A stretch of 64,000 nt of DNA, from contig NC_039361.1 in assembly GCF_003573695.1 (NCBI RefSeq), positions 88,058,149 through 88,122,148 of the forward strand. The letters are read 5' to 3'. The position numbers and the translations under genes were made by a program. Shown here one piece after another: positions 47,549 through 59,315 of the stretch. The DNA comes from Papaver somniferum. Taxonomy: Eukaryota; Streptophyta; Magnoliopsida; Ranunculales; Papaveraceae. Numbering within the stretch: position 1 is the first letter of the stretch; every line of letters starts with the position of its first letter. The notes under the pieces were generated by a model that was given only the letters and a program-made list of their open reading frames with translations, searched no databases and was not told the origin of the DNA.

Positions 47549-48963
47549 TTGAATTCACCTGAGAGAACTGTCCCATCTAAGTCAATATCGAAACATTCTC
47601 TGAATGTAAAAACTTTTGATTGGGAAACACGCCTAGAAGAACAGTTGGATGAACTTTCTGATGAAGGTGATTCAGATATTGATAGAGATGTTGATGAGGA
47701 AGTCTTAGAGTATGTTAAGTTTTTGGATTCGTTAAAAATTAAGAAGATTATAACTTCTCATGTCACACCTCTTTTGACTCCTCTATGTCGAGAAAACAAT
47801 AAATTTAAAAGGATTTACGGAGGTCTTTATGGTTGAAATCGCTCTTGCGAATCGGTCCTCAAATATTCCGAGGAAAACCTGAGTAGAAAGTCACTTGAAT
47901 GTGACAATTCTTATCAAAAATACTTCTTGTTGGAAGAGAAACTTGCAGAAACTGAAGCAAGGATTAACTCTCAGCATGCAAGTTTTGATGAGTGAGAAAA
48001 CGCTTTTCTCGCTCAAGAAAAACGTCTGATGCTCTTGATAAAATAAAGATGTTGGAAGTTGACTTGAAAAAGTTCAATACTAGTTCAAGCAAATTAACCA
48101 CTATGCTAGGAGCAAGTAAAAATCATCGTGATACACGAGGATTGGGTTATAAGGGAATAAATGCTCCAAGTATTAGCAAAGAGGTAAGATTTGTCAAGAC
48201 TAGTGATTCTTCTCAACAAAAGGTTTCCACTGATGGAAAAAGTGAAATACCTTCACCGGAAGTTAAGGTTCAAAAGAGCAAAGTATATCAACCTCCAAAG
48301 TTAGCACACATGGATCGAGGTAAGAACATTCCTTGTGTTTGCCACTATTGCGGAAATAAAGGTCACCTGGAAAGGAGATGTCGTTTCCGTATAAGGAATG
48401 AGAAACTTCATGATGTTCTTGTTTGGGCATCACAAGAAGTTGTGAAACCAAGATCATATGTTAAGACTAATCCCCTTAACGTTACAGGTTGTAACTGTCA
48501 AACCTTTAGGCAAAGGAATCAATACTGTGATAAACGTAGATTTTCTTATAAACGTCATACGAATCCTTTATGCAATCGTAATGGTTATCAAAAGGATAAC
48601 TTCGTAAAGACGAAGACAAGATCCGATTCTCCCAATTGGAGAAAGACTAAATTGCAAAAGAATAGTCAATCTAATTCTCTTTTGAGAATTCTAGAAGAGA
48701 GTAATGGGAAGAAGGTTTTGGTTGTTCCTAAACGCACTCAAAAGTGGATACCAAAGAAAGTCAATGATGTTTTGAGTGTGAAAAGGAATGATCTCCCAGA
48801 AAACTCCATCACTATGGAGAAGGTAGTATCCATGATGTTGGAACTTAAAAATTTCTTTGGAAAGATGGATTTGGATGTGAAAGGTTCTAAAAGCGATCTC
48901 TTTCATGACAATCCAAAAGTCACTTGTGGTGAGCAAGACATTGTTCACCTCAACACAACCTGA
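47549..48963 (+). pseudogene. Sirevirus-like gag, disrupted, with intact CCHC knuckle
   Basis: The first part (47549-47836) is acidic (DELSDEGDSDIDRDVDEE) and ends in a stop. The register is lost between 47836 and 47992. The second part (47992-48963, 323 codons) has the TTMLGASKNHRDTRGLGYKG box typical of Sirevirus-like gag and a complete zinc knuckle CHYCGNKGHLERRC (residues 117-130), then a very basic tail. The knuckle would bind element RNA. No UBN2-like domain like that at position 1 was recognised, so the two gag-only elements differ in their 5' coding part. The frame closes at TGA 48961 and nothing like pol follows. Confidence 0.8.
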
Positions 48964-51061
48964 TTGTGTTGTAAGTGCATCCTCACCAAGGAATGCCCTG
49001 ATATATATACGGTGAGGGAAGCACGGGAATTAAGGCATAAAGATTATGTTCGGTGAGGCTGTAGAATTCATATGGATTCTTCTAAAAAGCTATGTCTATA
49101 AACTTGAGCAAGATTTATGTTTTTATAATGATCCATGTACCTTGCTTATCGTTCATTTCTACCTACCTTGATCTGTGCTTAAGGTTCTTACATGTTCAGG
49201 TTTGAAAATAGTAGTCTGGGATGTTTGGACTTCATGGTACACATACCAGGTATGCATACCATCATTTAAAATCAAAATACAGGGGTTTTTGTACGCAAAC
49301 CCATTTGGATACTGCTCCATAGAACGAAATTTCGTTTGCAAACCGGTATGCATACTGGCATGTGGATGTCGATTTTCGGTAAACTTGTTTTGGCCGTAAC
49401 TTCTTCGTCCGAACTCGGAATGACCTCATTCTTTTTTCATTATCTTCCTCTCTATATTCTCTTCAAAATGAAGATGATAATTACTGAATTTGGATGAGTT
49501 AAGATTGGTCCTTGTGCCGTCTCTTGTTTTTGAGTGTTGTGCTCCGTTTCGTCGCACTTGTTCCACTTCTTTTGGACTTGGGCACTTGGATTCTTGGAGT
49601 AATACTCTTCTAGGCTCTTTTGTAGCTCTTACAAGAATATTTTTGGTGAATCACAAAGAAATAAGTTCAAGAATGGGCAGTATTACGCATTGTTATGGGA
49701 TTCTTGAATGTTCACAATCATCTTATGTGAGCTATGGTGCATGGTCGTTAATGACTTTGTATGTTCCTCTTTTTTAAGAAAATATTTTTATACGCCTTTG
49801 GTAGCCATTCTTTGGTGTAAATCCGTGCGGAAAAGATTGATTCTACCTTCTAGGGGGAAAGATTGATTTTACAGTATTAATCTTTATTGGTTTTATATAT
49901 TACAAAAAATGTTATGGGATATGTGTGTTTACGTCCGTGAACTATGATTGTCCCGTGTTGGCTCAAAAGTTAAGTCTATCATATTTCTTTATGCAAATAT
50001 TGATAAAAGATCGAATGAACTTTTGAGAATAAAAGTTAAGCCTATTATGTCATTATGCAAATATTGATGGAAGATAGGATGAACTTTTGTCTACAGAGAT
50101 TATGTCTGTTACATGTCTCTATGCAAATATTGATGAAGAATAGAATGAATCTTTGAATATTCCGTAGTATTGGTCTTTCCCTGACCCACATCTTTGTGTA
50201 AGTACTGTGCGGCTCCATAAGTTCTCTTATGTGAGCATTTCCGATTAAATTAATCATGGGTTCTCATGTGGTTAATTTAATTGAGTATTTTGGATACAAA
50301 TTCATGTTTCATGTGATTTGTTAATGTCCAAAGAAATCCTTATTTTCTTGTGAAAGTAAGGCCGCTCTTGTTGTTTTTCAGGAATGACATTTTATAGGGG
50401 AGAGTTCATAGTTGAACTTGTGCTTAGTTGCCAAATCTTTGTGGGGAGTGCGGTTGTGGGATATTTTAGGAGTTATCTTGTATCATTATAAACTCCTTGA
50501 TGAAAGCATTTAGTTTTAGCCATATGATTGCATCTAAACAAAGTTGATATGTTATTCTCTTTTGGTCATGAAGTATCTCTATAGAAATTTCATTAGGATC
50601 CCACTAGTTTTCGTACCTTTGCCAATTTTATTGACAAAAGGGGGGAGAATTAATGTGTATTTCACACTAAAAATACATATGGTTTACGGATCATTATGTA
50701 AGGGGGAGTGGTTTTCATGTGAAATGAAGTATTGACTAAGGGGGAGTGATACATATCACCATAGTATTATTGTCAAAGTTGTGATACAATTGGACTTTGG
50801 TGTTGTGTAATAATATTATGACATGGTATAACAACGATTGAGAGAAACTGTTTTCTCATTGTTATAGCTACAAATCTTCAACAACTATGATGCTGAGTTG
50901 AACACCTTTAGAATCATGGAGTACTTGGAAGTGACGAAGATTTCGAGTAATGTTGAAGAACCAAGGAGATCAAGCATTTGGATGAGAAGCTACAAAGTCT
51001 ATTTATTTTGTAATCCATATGTATTGATAGTTTTGTCACTAAAATTGACAAAGGGAGGGAT
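48964..51061 (+). mobile_element. Non-coding 3' part of the second gag-only element, including a patch shared with another TE family
   Basis: No protease, integrase or RT motif. 49200-49660 is homologous to 54150-54550, part of a different solo LTR (shared TTGGCC, ACTTCTTC, CCGAACTCGGAATGACCTCA and GGACTTGGGCACTTGGAT). 49880-50300 corresponds to 1900-2600 of the first gag-only element. The polypurine tract region ends AAAGGGAGGGAT at 51061, next to an LTR start. Confidence 0.7.
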
Positions 51062-51118
51062 TGTTGGAGCACTGCTCGGTCGAACTCGCAAGCGTTGCTA
51101 TCTCAAGCTTGTTTGCAC
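51062..51118 (+). mobile_element. 3' LTR truncated after about 55 bases
   Basis: TGTTGGAGCACTGCTCGGTC and the next 35 bases match the LTR start, then the sequence jumps at about 51116-51119 into flank segment A. The break is not a target duplication. It is a recombination junction. Confidence 0.85.
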
Positions 51119-51623
51119 CGGATACGAATACCGACTTACATTACCAACAACAGCAAAAGCTCTTGCTCTATTTTCAGAAATGACAATCTTCACTCTTAGC
51201 TTTTATTACCCTCAAGCCATTGTAGTCAATTTTTTATTTTCTTTTTGCCTGTCCATTGATATTTTGTGCATGTTTTCCTTCTTGTACTGAATTGGAGACC
51301 TGTATACACGCAAAACAACAAAAACATAACATTCGCTGCAATCAGTTAAAGTAACAAAAAGGATATTAACCAAAACACCACAACTCCATATCAACCATAA
51401 CAACAATTCAAGTATATTAATTCAAAGGTACGGTGTTATGCATGGACATCTTAATTCAAATCATATTAAAAAAATCTTAATTCAAATAGATAAAGTTTAA
51501 TAACATAAGAAAATCATTGTTGCATAACATAACAAAAACCTAGCTGAATAAGAAAATAAATATCCTACTAGAAATGTGCGTTTGATCTCAAGGACCATTC
51601 TCCCATGCTTTCTCATTACTTTC
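51119..51623 (-). repeat. Flank segment A, second copy (RPA1-like C-terminus and 3' UTR)
   Basis: Second copy of 44412-44913. The minus-strand reading frame enters from 55712-55837 across the CTTTC duplication and stops at TGA 51590-51588 (last residues SNEKAWENGP). Confidence 0.8.
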
Positions 51624-54600
51624 TGTTAGAGCACTGCTCGGTCGAACTCGCAAACGTTGGTATCTCAAGCTTGTTTTTTAAGTTTAGTGATCAAAAGTAT
51701 AAGTCTTGATTTCTAGTCTACTTATAGTAATGTCTCAGACTAGGATAGATTGTGTAGTTGAGCTTTAGACTTCACGGCGTTCATCGATTGAAAACGAAGA
51801 ACTACTAAGGAGAGCTTGTGGAACTTCATCAACAAAAGGTATGTGGATACTGAAACTCATCTATCACTCAGAAAGTCTATTTCTACTATATCTCTCTTCT
51901 TGAGATAAAAGTCGTATTACTATATAATATTCGATTATACACACTTGATATTTCGAGCTGAGTTTAACTCGCTTACATATTTCTCGAAATATGTGTTGGT
52001 AAGCTTTCTCTTTAACCAAGTTCATGTTACATTCTTGACGAAAGTCAAAAGATGATCATATGAAAATTGTGTGGTAACATCTTACTTGATTTGTGTGATA
52101 CAGTCATTTGATGTAGACTCGGAATGTTTCACATTGATTATTTCGATATCTTGAAAATCGCTTTGATGTTAATAGTTAGTGAAAACAACTATTTTCATCC
52201 TCTAAGAAAGTTTCAATGGTGGAAATAGAGTTTAGAACACTTCACCATTATTGGATTATAGACATAGTATGCGTACTTGCATATATGTTGATCCAAGACC
52301 GGTATAGTATGCATACCCATATGCGTACTAGGAAGGTCAGGTAAAGTCTGGGAGCCTTGATATGCGTATCCGTACGCGTACTGGCGAACTCAATTGAAGT
52401 CCGGGAACTTTTCTATGCGTACCCATATGCGTACTAATTCACCTATTGTTTTAGATGTGTGGTAATATGCGTACCCATTAGCATACTGTAGGACACAGTC
52501 CAAGTCCGGCTATTTAAGTATGCGTACCCGTTTGCATACATGAGTGGGTTAAGTTCTAGAATCGGTTTGTTCATAAACTAATACATTTATATAATAAGGA
52601 GTGCAATGTTTTGTAAACCGTGGTTATAATGTTCATGACTTGATTCGAGTGAATCAAAATCGATTTTGCTTCAATTGTGTCTTGTATACTTCTATGAGAT
52701 TATAAACAATTGAAAAACTCTATAACTAGTTTCATTTGAGTCATTTGAAATAGTTGTGGTTAAGATGAATAAGGTTGATATGAAAGTGTTCATATGGCTA
52801 ACTTCGGTTAACTATTATTGAGCCAACAAGGTGCACACGTTTAGGTACGGTTTCTCATATCTAAATGAAGTCACTTTTCATTTGTAAGTTCGATCTAACG
52901 GTTGAAAGATATTAGCTCGAGTCTAATTAGGTTTTCATCTAACGGTGAATATTGAATGCTTTGTTACCAAGGTAGCATTGATTGCAAACCCTGATTTTGA
53001 AGACTATATAAAGGAGAACTCTAGCAACTGGGAAACCTAATCCCCACACCTCTTGTGTGATACTAGTTGCGACTAGAATCGATTATTGATGCGTGTCGTA
53101 AATGCAATCAAATTAATAATAGTATTCCCACACAATTAACTGGTATATAATGGAAGTAAGGATCGTTCCCACGAAGAGCAGTGAGTTTTAGTTGTCAAAG
53201 TGTCACAGAGGTTTTTTTTTTTAGATTGTGAACAAAATAAACAATCAAAGCAAATAAAATTGTATTGTAATCAAGAGAGAGAGATATGATCGAGGAATCC
53301 TTCTTCATATATAAACCGTCAATGAGTTATTATAGTTGCTTACTCGTCGTTAATCATAGTTTATCACCAACCGTGGAATAACAGCTAGATTAGTGCTATC
53401 TCCTAAATTCCTTATATCACTGGATACGAAAGTTCTCGCCTACCAAATTCTATTCAACGAACCATCAAGTAGTAGATCACTCAAGGTGTAATCCAATTGA
53501 ATGCTTTACCTTTTTTGAATTTATAGGTTGATCCTACTAGTTAGACTCTTATATCAAGGTCCACTTTTTAGTGTTGTTTATACACACAATCGCTCCACAG
53601 AATCCCTCCGTAAGGTTTTGTGTTCTCTACTTGTGTAAAAGATATTCGACGATTACTTATCTCCTAACTTAATACTAGCAATAGATTGAATCAACAAATC
53701 AATTTAGTTGGCCACCTAAATAATCTATCAATCAATCATAAATATTCAAATAATATAAACAATCGATAATCATATGAAGAACTTCAAAGTAGATTAATAT
53801 AATAACTCAAATCTTGTTTACAACTTAAAATTCATCCTTAATCAATAGGTGTTTATCTACTCATGGATGTAGAAACATCCATGACATGATATACATTTGA
53901 GAAAAGTAAAGAGATAACGTTACGATTGATAATCGCTCTGTATGATGTTTCTTCTCTCCAAAACCTAACAATTTCGTGACCTAATGATATGATATGATTT
54001 CACATAACATAATACATTTTTATAGGTTTACATTGCTTGGCCTTCACGTATTTAGTTTGGTTTAGGAACCCGACCCAAAAATATGACCTAACGACTCCAA
54101 ACGTTCCCTTAGGCCTTCCAGAGTGTAAATACATGTTTCCTATTTGCTAAGAGCGAACCCAGTCCGCAAACTTCAAAATACAGCAGAAATTTTCGGAATT
54201 AAGTCTGCGAACCCAGTCCTGAACCTAGTTCGCGGACTTCACTGTCCTCGGTATTTGATAAAAAACTGTTTTGGCCACAACTTCTTCATCCGAACTCGGA
54301 ATGACCTCATTATTTTTGAATTCTTTTTATATTTAAATTCTATTAAAGATGGTGATGATAAATCCTTAATTTGAATGAGTTAATATCGGTATTTGGCCTG
54401 AGTCTTTATTTTGAACGTTTTGCTCATTTTCGTCGCACTTCTTCCACTTCTCTTGGACTTGGGCACTTGGATACTTGGAATACTTCTATTCTTAGCTATT
54501 TTCAGAACTTTGTAGCTCCTTTTTGGATGATTCACCTAATTGAGACAAATAAGAGAAAACAAGAGTAATAATACCAAAATATGCAAGAATAATAGCCCAA

Positions 54601-55711
54601 GCAAGTATGGAATGGACACTAAAATCATATGAATTATGCACTTATCAATTATCCTTTAACCTTAGGTTTTTCACGAAATCCTGTAGGTTAACGACTTGAA
54701 GACTTCATTGGGATTGTGAAGCCAGACCCAACTATTTTCTCTGAAGCTGCGTGTTCTGATCTTGCTATTTTCTATCGTGATTGAGTACTATCTTCTCTAA
54801 GATTTGCTCAAGATTGATTTTCCGATAGGAAAGATAAAAAGTAGTCACAAACATCTTCGCCTCATCGTTTGTGATTCCACAATATCTTGTTTTACTACCG
54901 TACAATTAATATTATTGTGAGGTGATTGATATTTCCAGGATGTTCTTCGGGAATATAAGTCCGGTATATCAATTTGTTCATGTTCACCTTGATTCATCAA
55001 AATACGGAACAAAACTCATAGGTTTATCTTTGGGAGACAAATTTATCTATTCTATAGACTTTTCTGCATGAGACATATTAGTTTATCAAGTCTTCGACTT
55101 TGGGTCGTAGCAACTCTTAGTTGTGTGTGAGATCAGCTAAGGGAATCATGTGCGCAGAATCTGGCGTGGTTCTAGAGGCGTAAGGAATGCGACTGTACCT
55201 TGATCAGTGTGAGATTGATTAGGGAACAACTACATTCCAGTCCGAAGTTAACTTGTAGGCTAGTGTCTGTAGCGGCCTAATACAGTGTGGTATTCAAATA
55301 TGGACTAGGTCCCGGGGTTATTCTGCATTTGCGGTTTCCTCGTTAACAAAACTTCTGGTGTCCGTGTTATTTGTTTTCCGCATTATATTTGTTTATATAA
55401 TAGAAATATCACATGTCGTGCTTAAGTTCAATCAATTGTGAATCCAACCTTTGGTTGTTGATTAAATTGATTGACACTTGGATATTGGTTTTTGATACCG
55501 TCCAAGTTATTTCTTATATTCAACCGGGCTCACAAATTCCTATTTGTTTGATTGCAGATTGAATTGAGAAATTGAGATATAACCCTTTGATATACTATTC
55601 TTAAGATTGAGTCTGACTATCTAGTTGATTCTCTTGAAAGTATATTGGATTTAGTCCATACATATTGTTAAGCAAAATATTGGGTGTGGTTGTTAGACCC
55701 CTGCCTTTTCA
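51624..55711 (+). mobile_element. LTR of the gag-only element, solo, flanked by CTTTC and split by another solo LTR
   Basis: Starts TGTTAGAGCACTGCTCGG and ends GACCCCTGCCTTTTCA. CTTTC occurs at 51619-51623 and 55712-55716. Without the 53087-54647 insert it is about 2.5 kb, the same length as 44914-47421, with a similar TATA box at 53005-53012 and a similar palindromic cassette at 52270-52540. Confidence 0.9.
53087..54647 (+). mobile_element. Solo LTR (1.56 kb) of another LTR family
   Basis: Starts TGATGCGTGTCGTAAATGCA and ends GCACTTATCA, flanked by ATTAT on both sides (53082-53086 and 54648-54652). Removing it restores the host LTR phrase CGATTATCCTTTAACC, which the sister LTRs have as CGATTCTCCTTTAACC. 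Short open frames inside (for example 54144-54374) have no recognisable domain. Confidence 0.9.
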
Positions 55712-55837
55712 CTTTCTATTCCTTTTTCTGCAACTTCTAATTTTTCCAATGCTGCCTCATCGTCCAAGTGTTTATCATCACCATGTTGGTCAGTCTCTGC
55801 CTCCCTTTGCTGTTAAGTTCACCAATGCTATCATTTC

Positions 55838-58671
55838 TGTTAGAGCATTGCTCGGTTGAACCCACCAAGCGTTGGTATGTCAAGTTTGGTTGTCATATTT
55901 TAGTGAATCAAAACTCATGTTAAGAGTCGCTTGATTATGTTCTAGAGTCAACTTCGTATAGGTTAGCTTGAAAGTATTAGGGTATGAGACATTACAAGTA
56001 TTACGAAGACTTGAAGATGTGAAGAAGTAAGGATCTACAACGACGACAATCATGCTTCCATTTGAGGTTAGTGATATTTGACTCGAACCGTTTCATTACC
56101 TAACGTATCTTTCAAGTCGTGCATATTGAAAACATAACTGCGAAGCTTATTTGAACTCTAGATAGACATGGTATTAAGGAATACAATATGAGTTTTATTG
56201 CTTAATCATTAAACTTTGTAGATAAGACATCGCCATAATCATTTGAATGCTATTGTGATTATGTATGGGTATGAGGTGAGGATTTCATCCTAGGGAACAA
56301 TGTTTACATGTGTTCTAAGGAAGTAAATTCATAAACTTGTTTGTGAACCGAAAAGGAAATTTCCAGGTGTTATTGGTTTTGTTATTCACTGCTTATCTTA
56401 TGAACAACCAATATGCGTGATTGAGTATAGCCGCTCACAACTTGTTTGTGTTCTTGGTAGAACTATTCACAAAGGCCTGACTTATGTATTGGTATGACTT
56501 TTATTAGTGAAACCGATCTTAAGTAATCACCTGAGATAGTATGATCGGGTTTGTGTTATGTCTGACCAAATTTGGGAAAGGGGAACCGATCCTAGTAAGA
56601 GGTGCAATACATCACAAAGGGGAACCGATCCTTGTATGAGGTGCAGCAAGGTTTATAGCAGAAAGGGGAACCGATCCTATGGACATGTGCAACACGTTTT
56701 TAGGAAAAGGGGAACTGATCCTATGGACATGTGCAACACATATAAGTTAGATACCATATATATGTGGGGAACCGATCCTAATATCTAGTCAACCGAATTT
56801 TTGGAAAGCTAGTGCGACTATGCACAGTACTCACATGGAGGTAGAACCGAAACTTGTTTTGGTAGAACCGTTAAACCCATGATAGTGATTGAATGTTTGT
56901 TTGATCAATCACATAGTTCTTGAAAGTCAGATGAACCAATTCTAAATTTGTTTGGAAGTGTGGAAAATCGGTTTCAAGGTTGTAAGTGTGAAAGAGAACT
57001 TACAAAGTAAGGATGTCGACATACTTTGAACATGTGATGTGAATGTTTATTTCTTTAATTGTTCAAAGTTATTCCTTAATAGCTAAATGAAGAAAATCTC
57101 GGGATCGAAACATAAGTAAGTTAAAATCTTTTAATTAAGGTTATTAATTTCATTTTGCAGGGAAATATAAGAATTAGTAATGTGCATTTACTAATTAGAT
57201 TTTCCGAGAGATTTCGATCATTATTTTTGGAAAGAGTATTTCCAGGAATTATGGAAACCGAATTTGTGCTTTTATGAATATCTTGAGAATTTTTTCGGTT
57301 TGGAAATTCCTTGGTGTTCAAACTTCCTTGTTTATAAATACTTGAAGTTTGCCTTTCTAGCAAACTAATCCTTCGTAACAACATACTTCCTCTTTTTTTG
57401 TAGTTACTGGTGTAGCCTCCTATTCGGAGAGGAGAGTAACCTAATTAGGCAAAATCTCTTACGACCGCTCAGTTTAAAGTCTTCTTTGGGATGGGGAAGC
57501 TCTAGCGTGTACCGTTGGTGGGAAACTAGATAATTGCGGTTTATCTTTTGTTTTTCGATTGATTTGATTGACAAACGGTGGTTGAAATCTGATTGCACCT
57601 AGTTTGTTTATGCTTGAGGATCTTCTCTTATGATATAAGATTCACCCAAACTAGTTCAGAGTTTCGACAGGGATCTTTAGACTGTTGTTAGTTCTAAATA
57701 CGATCTTGTGATAATCCATTCTTAACAGACTCCGTTCTGTCCGTGATTGATCACAAGAGATTCAACTGATTGTGTGCAGGTTTTTATTGAATATTTAAGA
57801 AGATTTGAAGACAAAAAAGATATTGAAGATCTGACTTGGGTTTATAATCTTTGGTGTGAACAATACTTGTTTTGGCAAAAGAGGATCCAATTAATAATCG
57901 GTTTATCCTTGTGGTAGATTGGATTGATTAATTAAGTAGATCCGCATCAACACAATTCTTTGGATTAAGAGTGTTGTTGGCTTAATCTTAAACGATTATT
58001 TCGTTAATTGAACATAAGATAGATCTAAGGACCCGACGAAGGAGTTTATGTTAAGATAAACGGAAGAGCCTTTGTCCGACTCATATCACTTGGTTGAATA
58101 GAGTTGATACCAAACAGATTTGTTGTTCCTTTACTGTTTGGAATACGAACTAAAAGAATTATTCCAAGTACGTGACTTATTTATAAGTTGGAGGCGTGGG
58201 AATACAGACGAAACTAGGTGAACTATAAGTTTAGTTGCTTGGTCTCAACTATACGAAGTTAGGTGTAATTTTGTGTAGCGGCTTAATCCTGAGAGTGTTC
58301 AATTCTGGACAAGGTCCCAGGGTTTTTCCTGCATTTTCGGTTTCCTCGTTAACAAAATCTTTCCGTGTCATTTACTTTATATTTCCGTTTTATAATTGTT
58401 TTATTATAATTAAAGTAAATTACACAAACGTTAATTCCTATTTACTTGATAAGCAATCCTATTGTGTTTGGTTAAGTCCGAAACTTTGTATCAAGTAAAC
58501 ATACTTCGTTGTTGCATTGTCTCGATCTCGTATCCATAGACGATCACACGAAGTGTGAACCGATTAGTTGTATTGTCTCGACTCAGTCCATAGACAATCA
58601 CTTTCGGAGAAAGAACTTATAGGTAGTAAAAGTTTTAGATTGTGGTATATTTGGGTACCCTCGCCTTTTCA
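55838..58671 (+). mobile_element. Solo LTR (2.8 kb) of a sister Copia family, inserted in the RPA1-like exon
   Basis: Starts TGTTAGAGCATTGCTCGGTT and ends CCCTCGCCTTTTCA, flanked by ATTTC (55833-55837 and 58672-58676). The ends resemble those of the gag-only element LTRs, but the body differs. A cassette of GGGGAACCGATCC repeats lies at 56570-56790 and a plus-strand TATAAATA at 57333-57340. There is no internal region, so it is a solo LTR. Confidence 0.9.
56570..56790 (+). repeat. GGGGAACCGATCC repeats in the solo LTR
   Basis: Five copies of GGGGAACCGATCCTA-like words, 35-60 bases apart, upstream of the LTR TATA box. The sister LTR at 59316 has a different version of this cassette (GGTGTAACCGATCCTGGTAA words and inverted GATCGGTC). 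Confidence 0.8.
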
Positions 58672-59315
58672 ATTTCATCCATATTTTCACCTTCATCCCG
58701 TTGTGCACTTTCATTATTTGCACTAAATATTGTGTCTAAATTTTGTCACCTGTTGCATCTTGCGGAGTTCGTATTTAGCTTCTAGTTCAAAATTTATTGG
58801 ATATAGTTTCCTGACTGAAAAATTATTGTATCCAAAAGAACTCCTAGTGAGATTCACTTCGAATACGAATGACTTCCCCAGTGTATTCCATATTTCGGGT
58901 ACATTTTCTGCCATATTTGCCTGTTTTCCAATCTAACTATTAGATTTATTTATTATATGCAATGTATTTATAGCCCGAGTTAGAATGTATTTCATACCTC
59001 TATGTTAATGCTGCTGATTTCCATGAGTTTTGCTACTTTCACATTATCAACGAGTGGTTCTGCAGATGGACCGGACACTATTATTATAGTCGTTGTGGTA
59101 TTGTATGTCACTTTGAGCTACAACTTGTATCGTGCAACTGGATTTCTCACTCTTTTCTCGCAACTTTTGCACCATGGAACTCCATCTTTCATGAGGTGTG
59201 GCTTGGTACATCTTGGATATGCCATGTAGAACCAAGTGGATCGTTCTAGAACACCGATCATTGTTTCCTTGAACGTGAATGTTGTATCCTGTCATGATTG
59301 GATATTAATGATTAG

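Larger units (their letters stand above)
51588..59290 (-). pseudogene. RPA1-like (replication protein A large subunit) 3' end, split by two retroelement insertions
   Basis: The pieces, read leftward, are 59290-58998, 58920-58672, 55837-55712 and 51623-51588. The first contains FYMAYPRCTKPHLMKDGVPW and CKSCEKRV...RYKL, matching the zinc ribbon and OB-fold of the Rep_fac-A C-terminal domain (first Cys replaced by Tyr, a stop after RYKL). After a GTATGA donor and CAG acceptor, the next gives VPEIWNTLGKSFVFEV. The frame then runs across both insertion points (GENMDE|, HLDDEAALEKLEVAEKG) to the stop ENGP*. RPA1 binds single-stranded DNA in replication and repair. It could also be a Helitron-borne RPA gene. 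At least one stop and one frameshift make it a pseudogene. Confidence 0.6.

Noticed and set aside
58235..58498. Plus-strand frame of 87 codons in the solo LTR
   Set aside because: It covers the conserved CTGCATTTTCGGTTTCCTCG block that is shared by non-coding parts of other LTRs, so it is not a gene.
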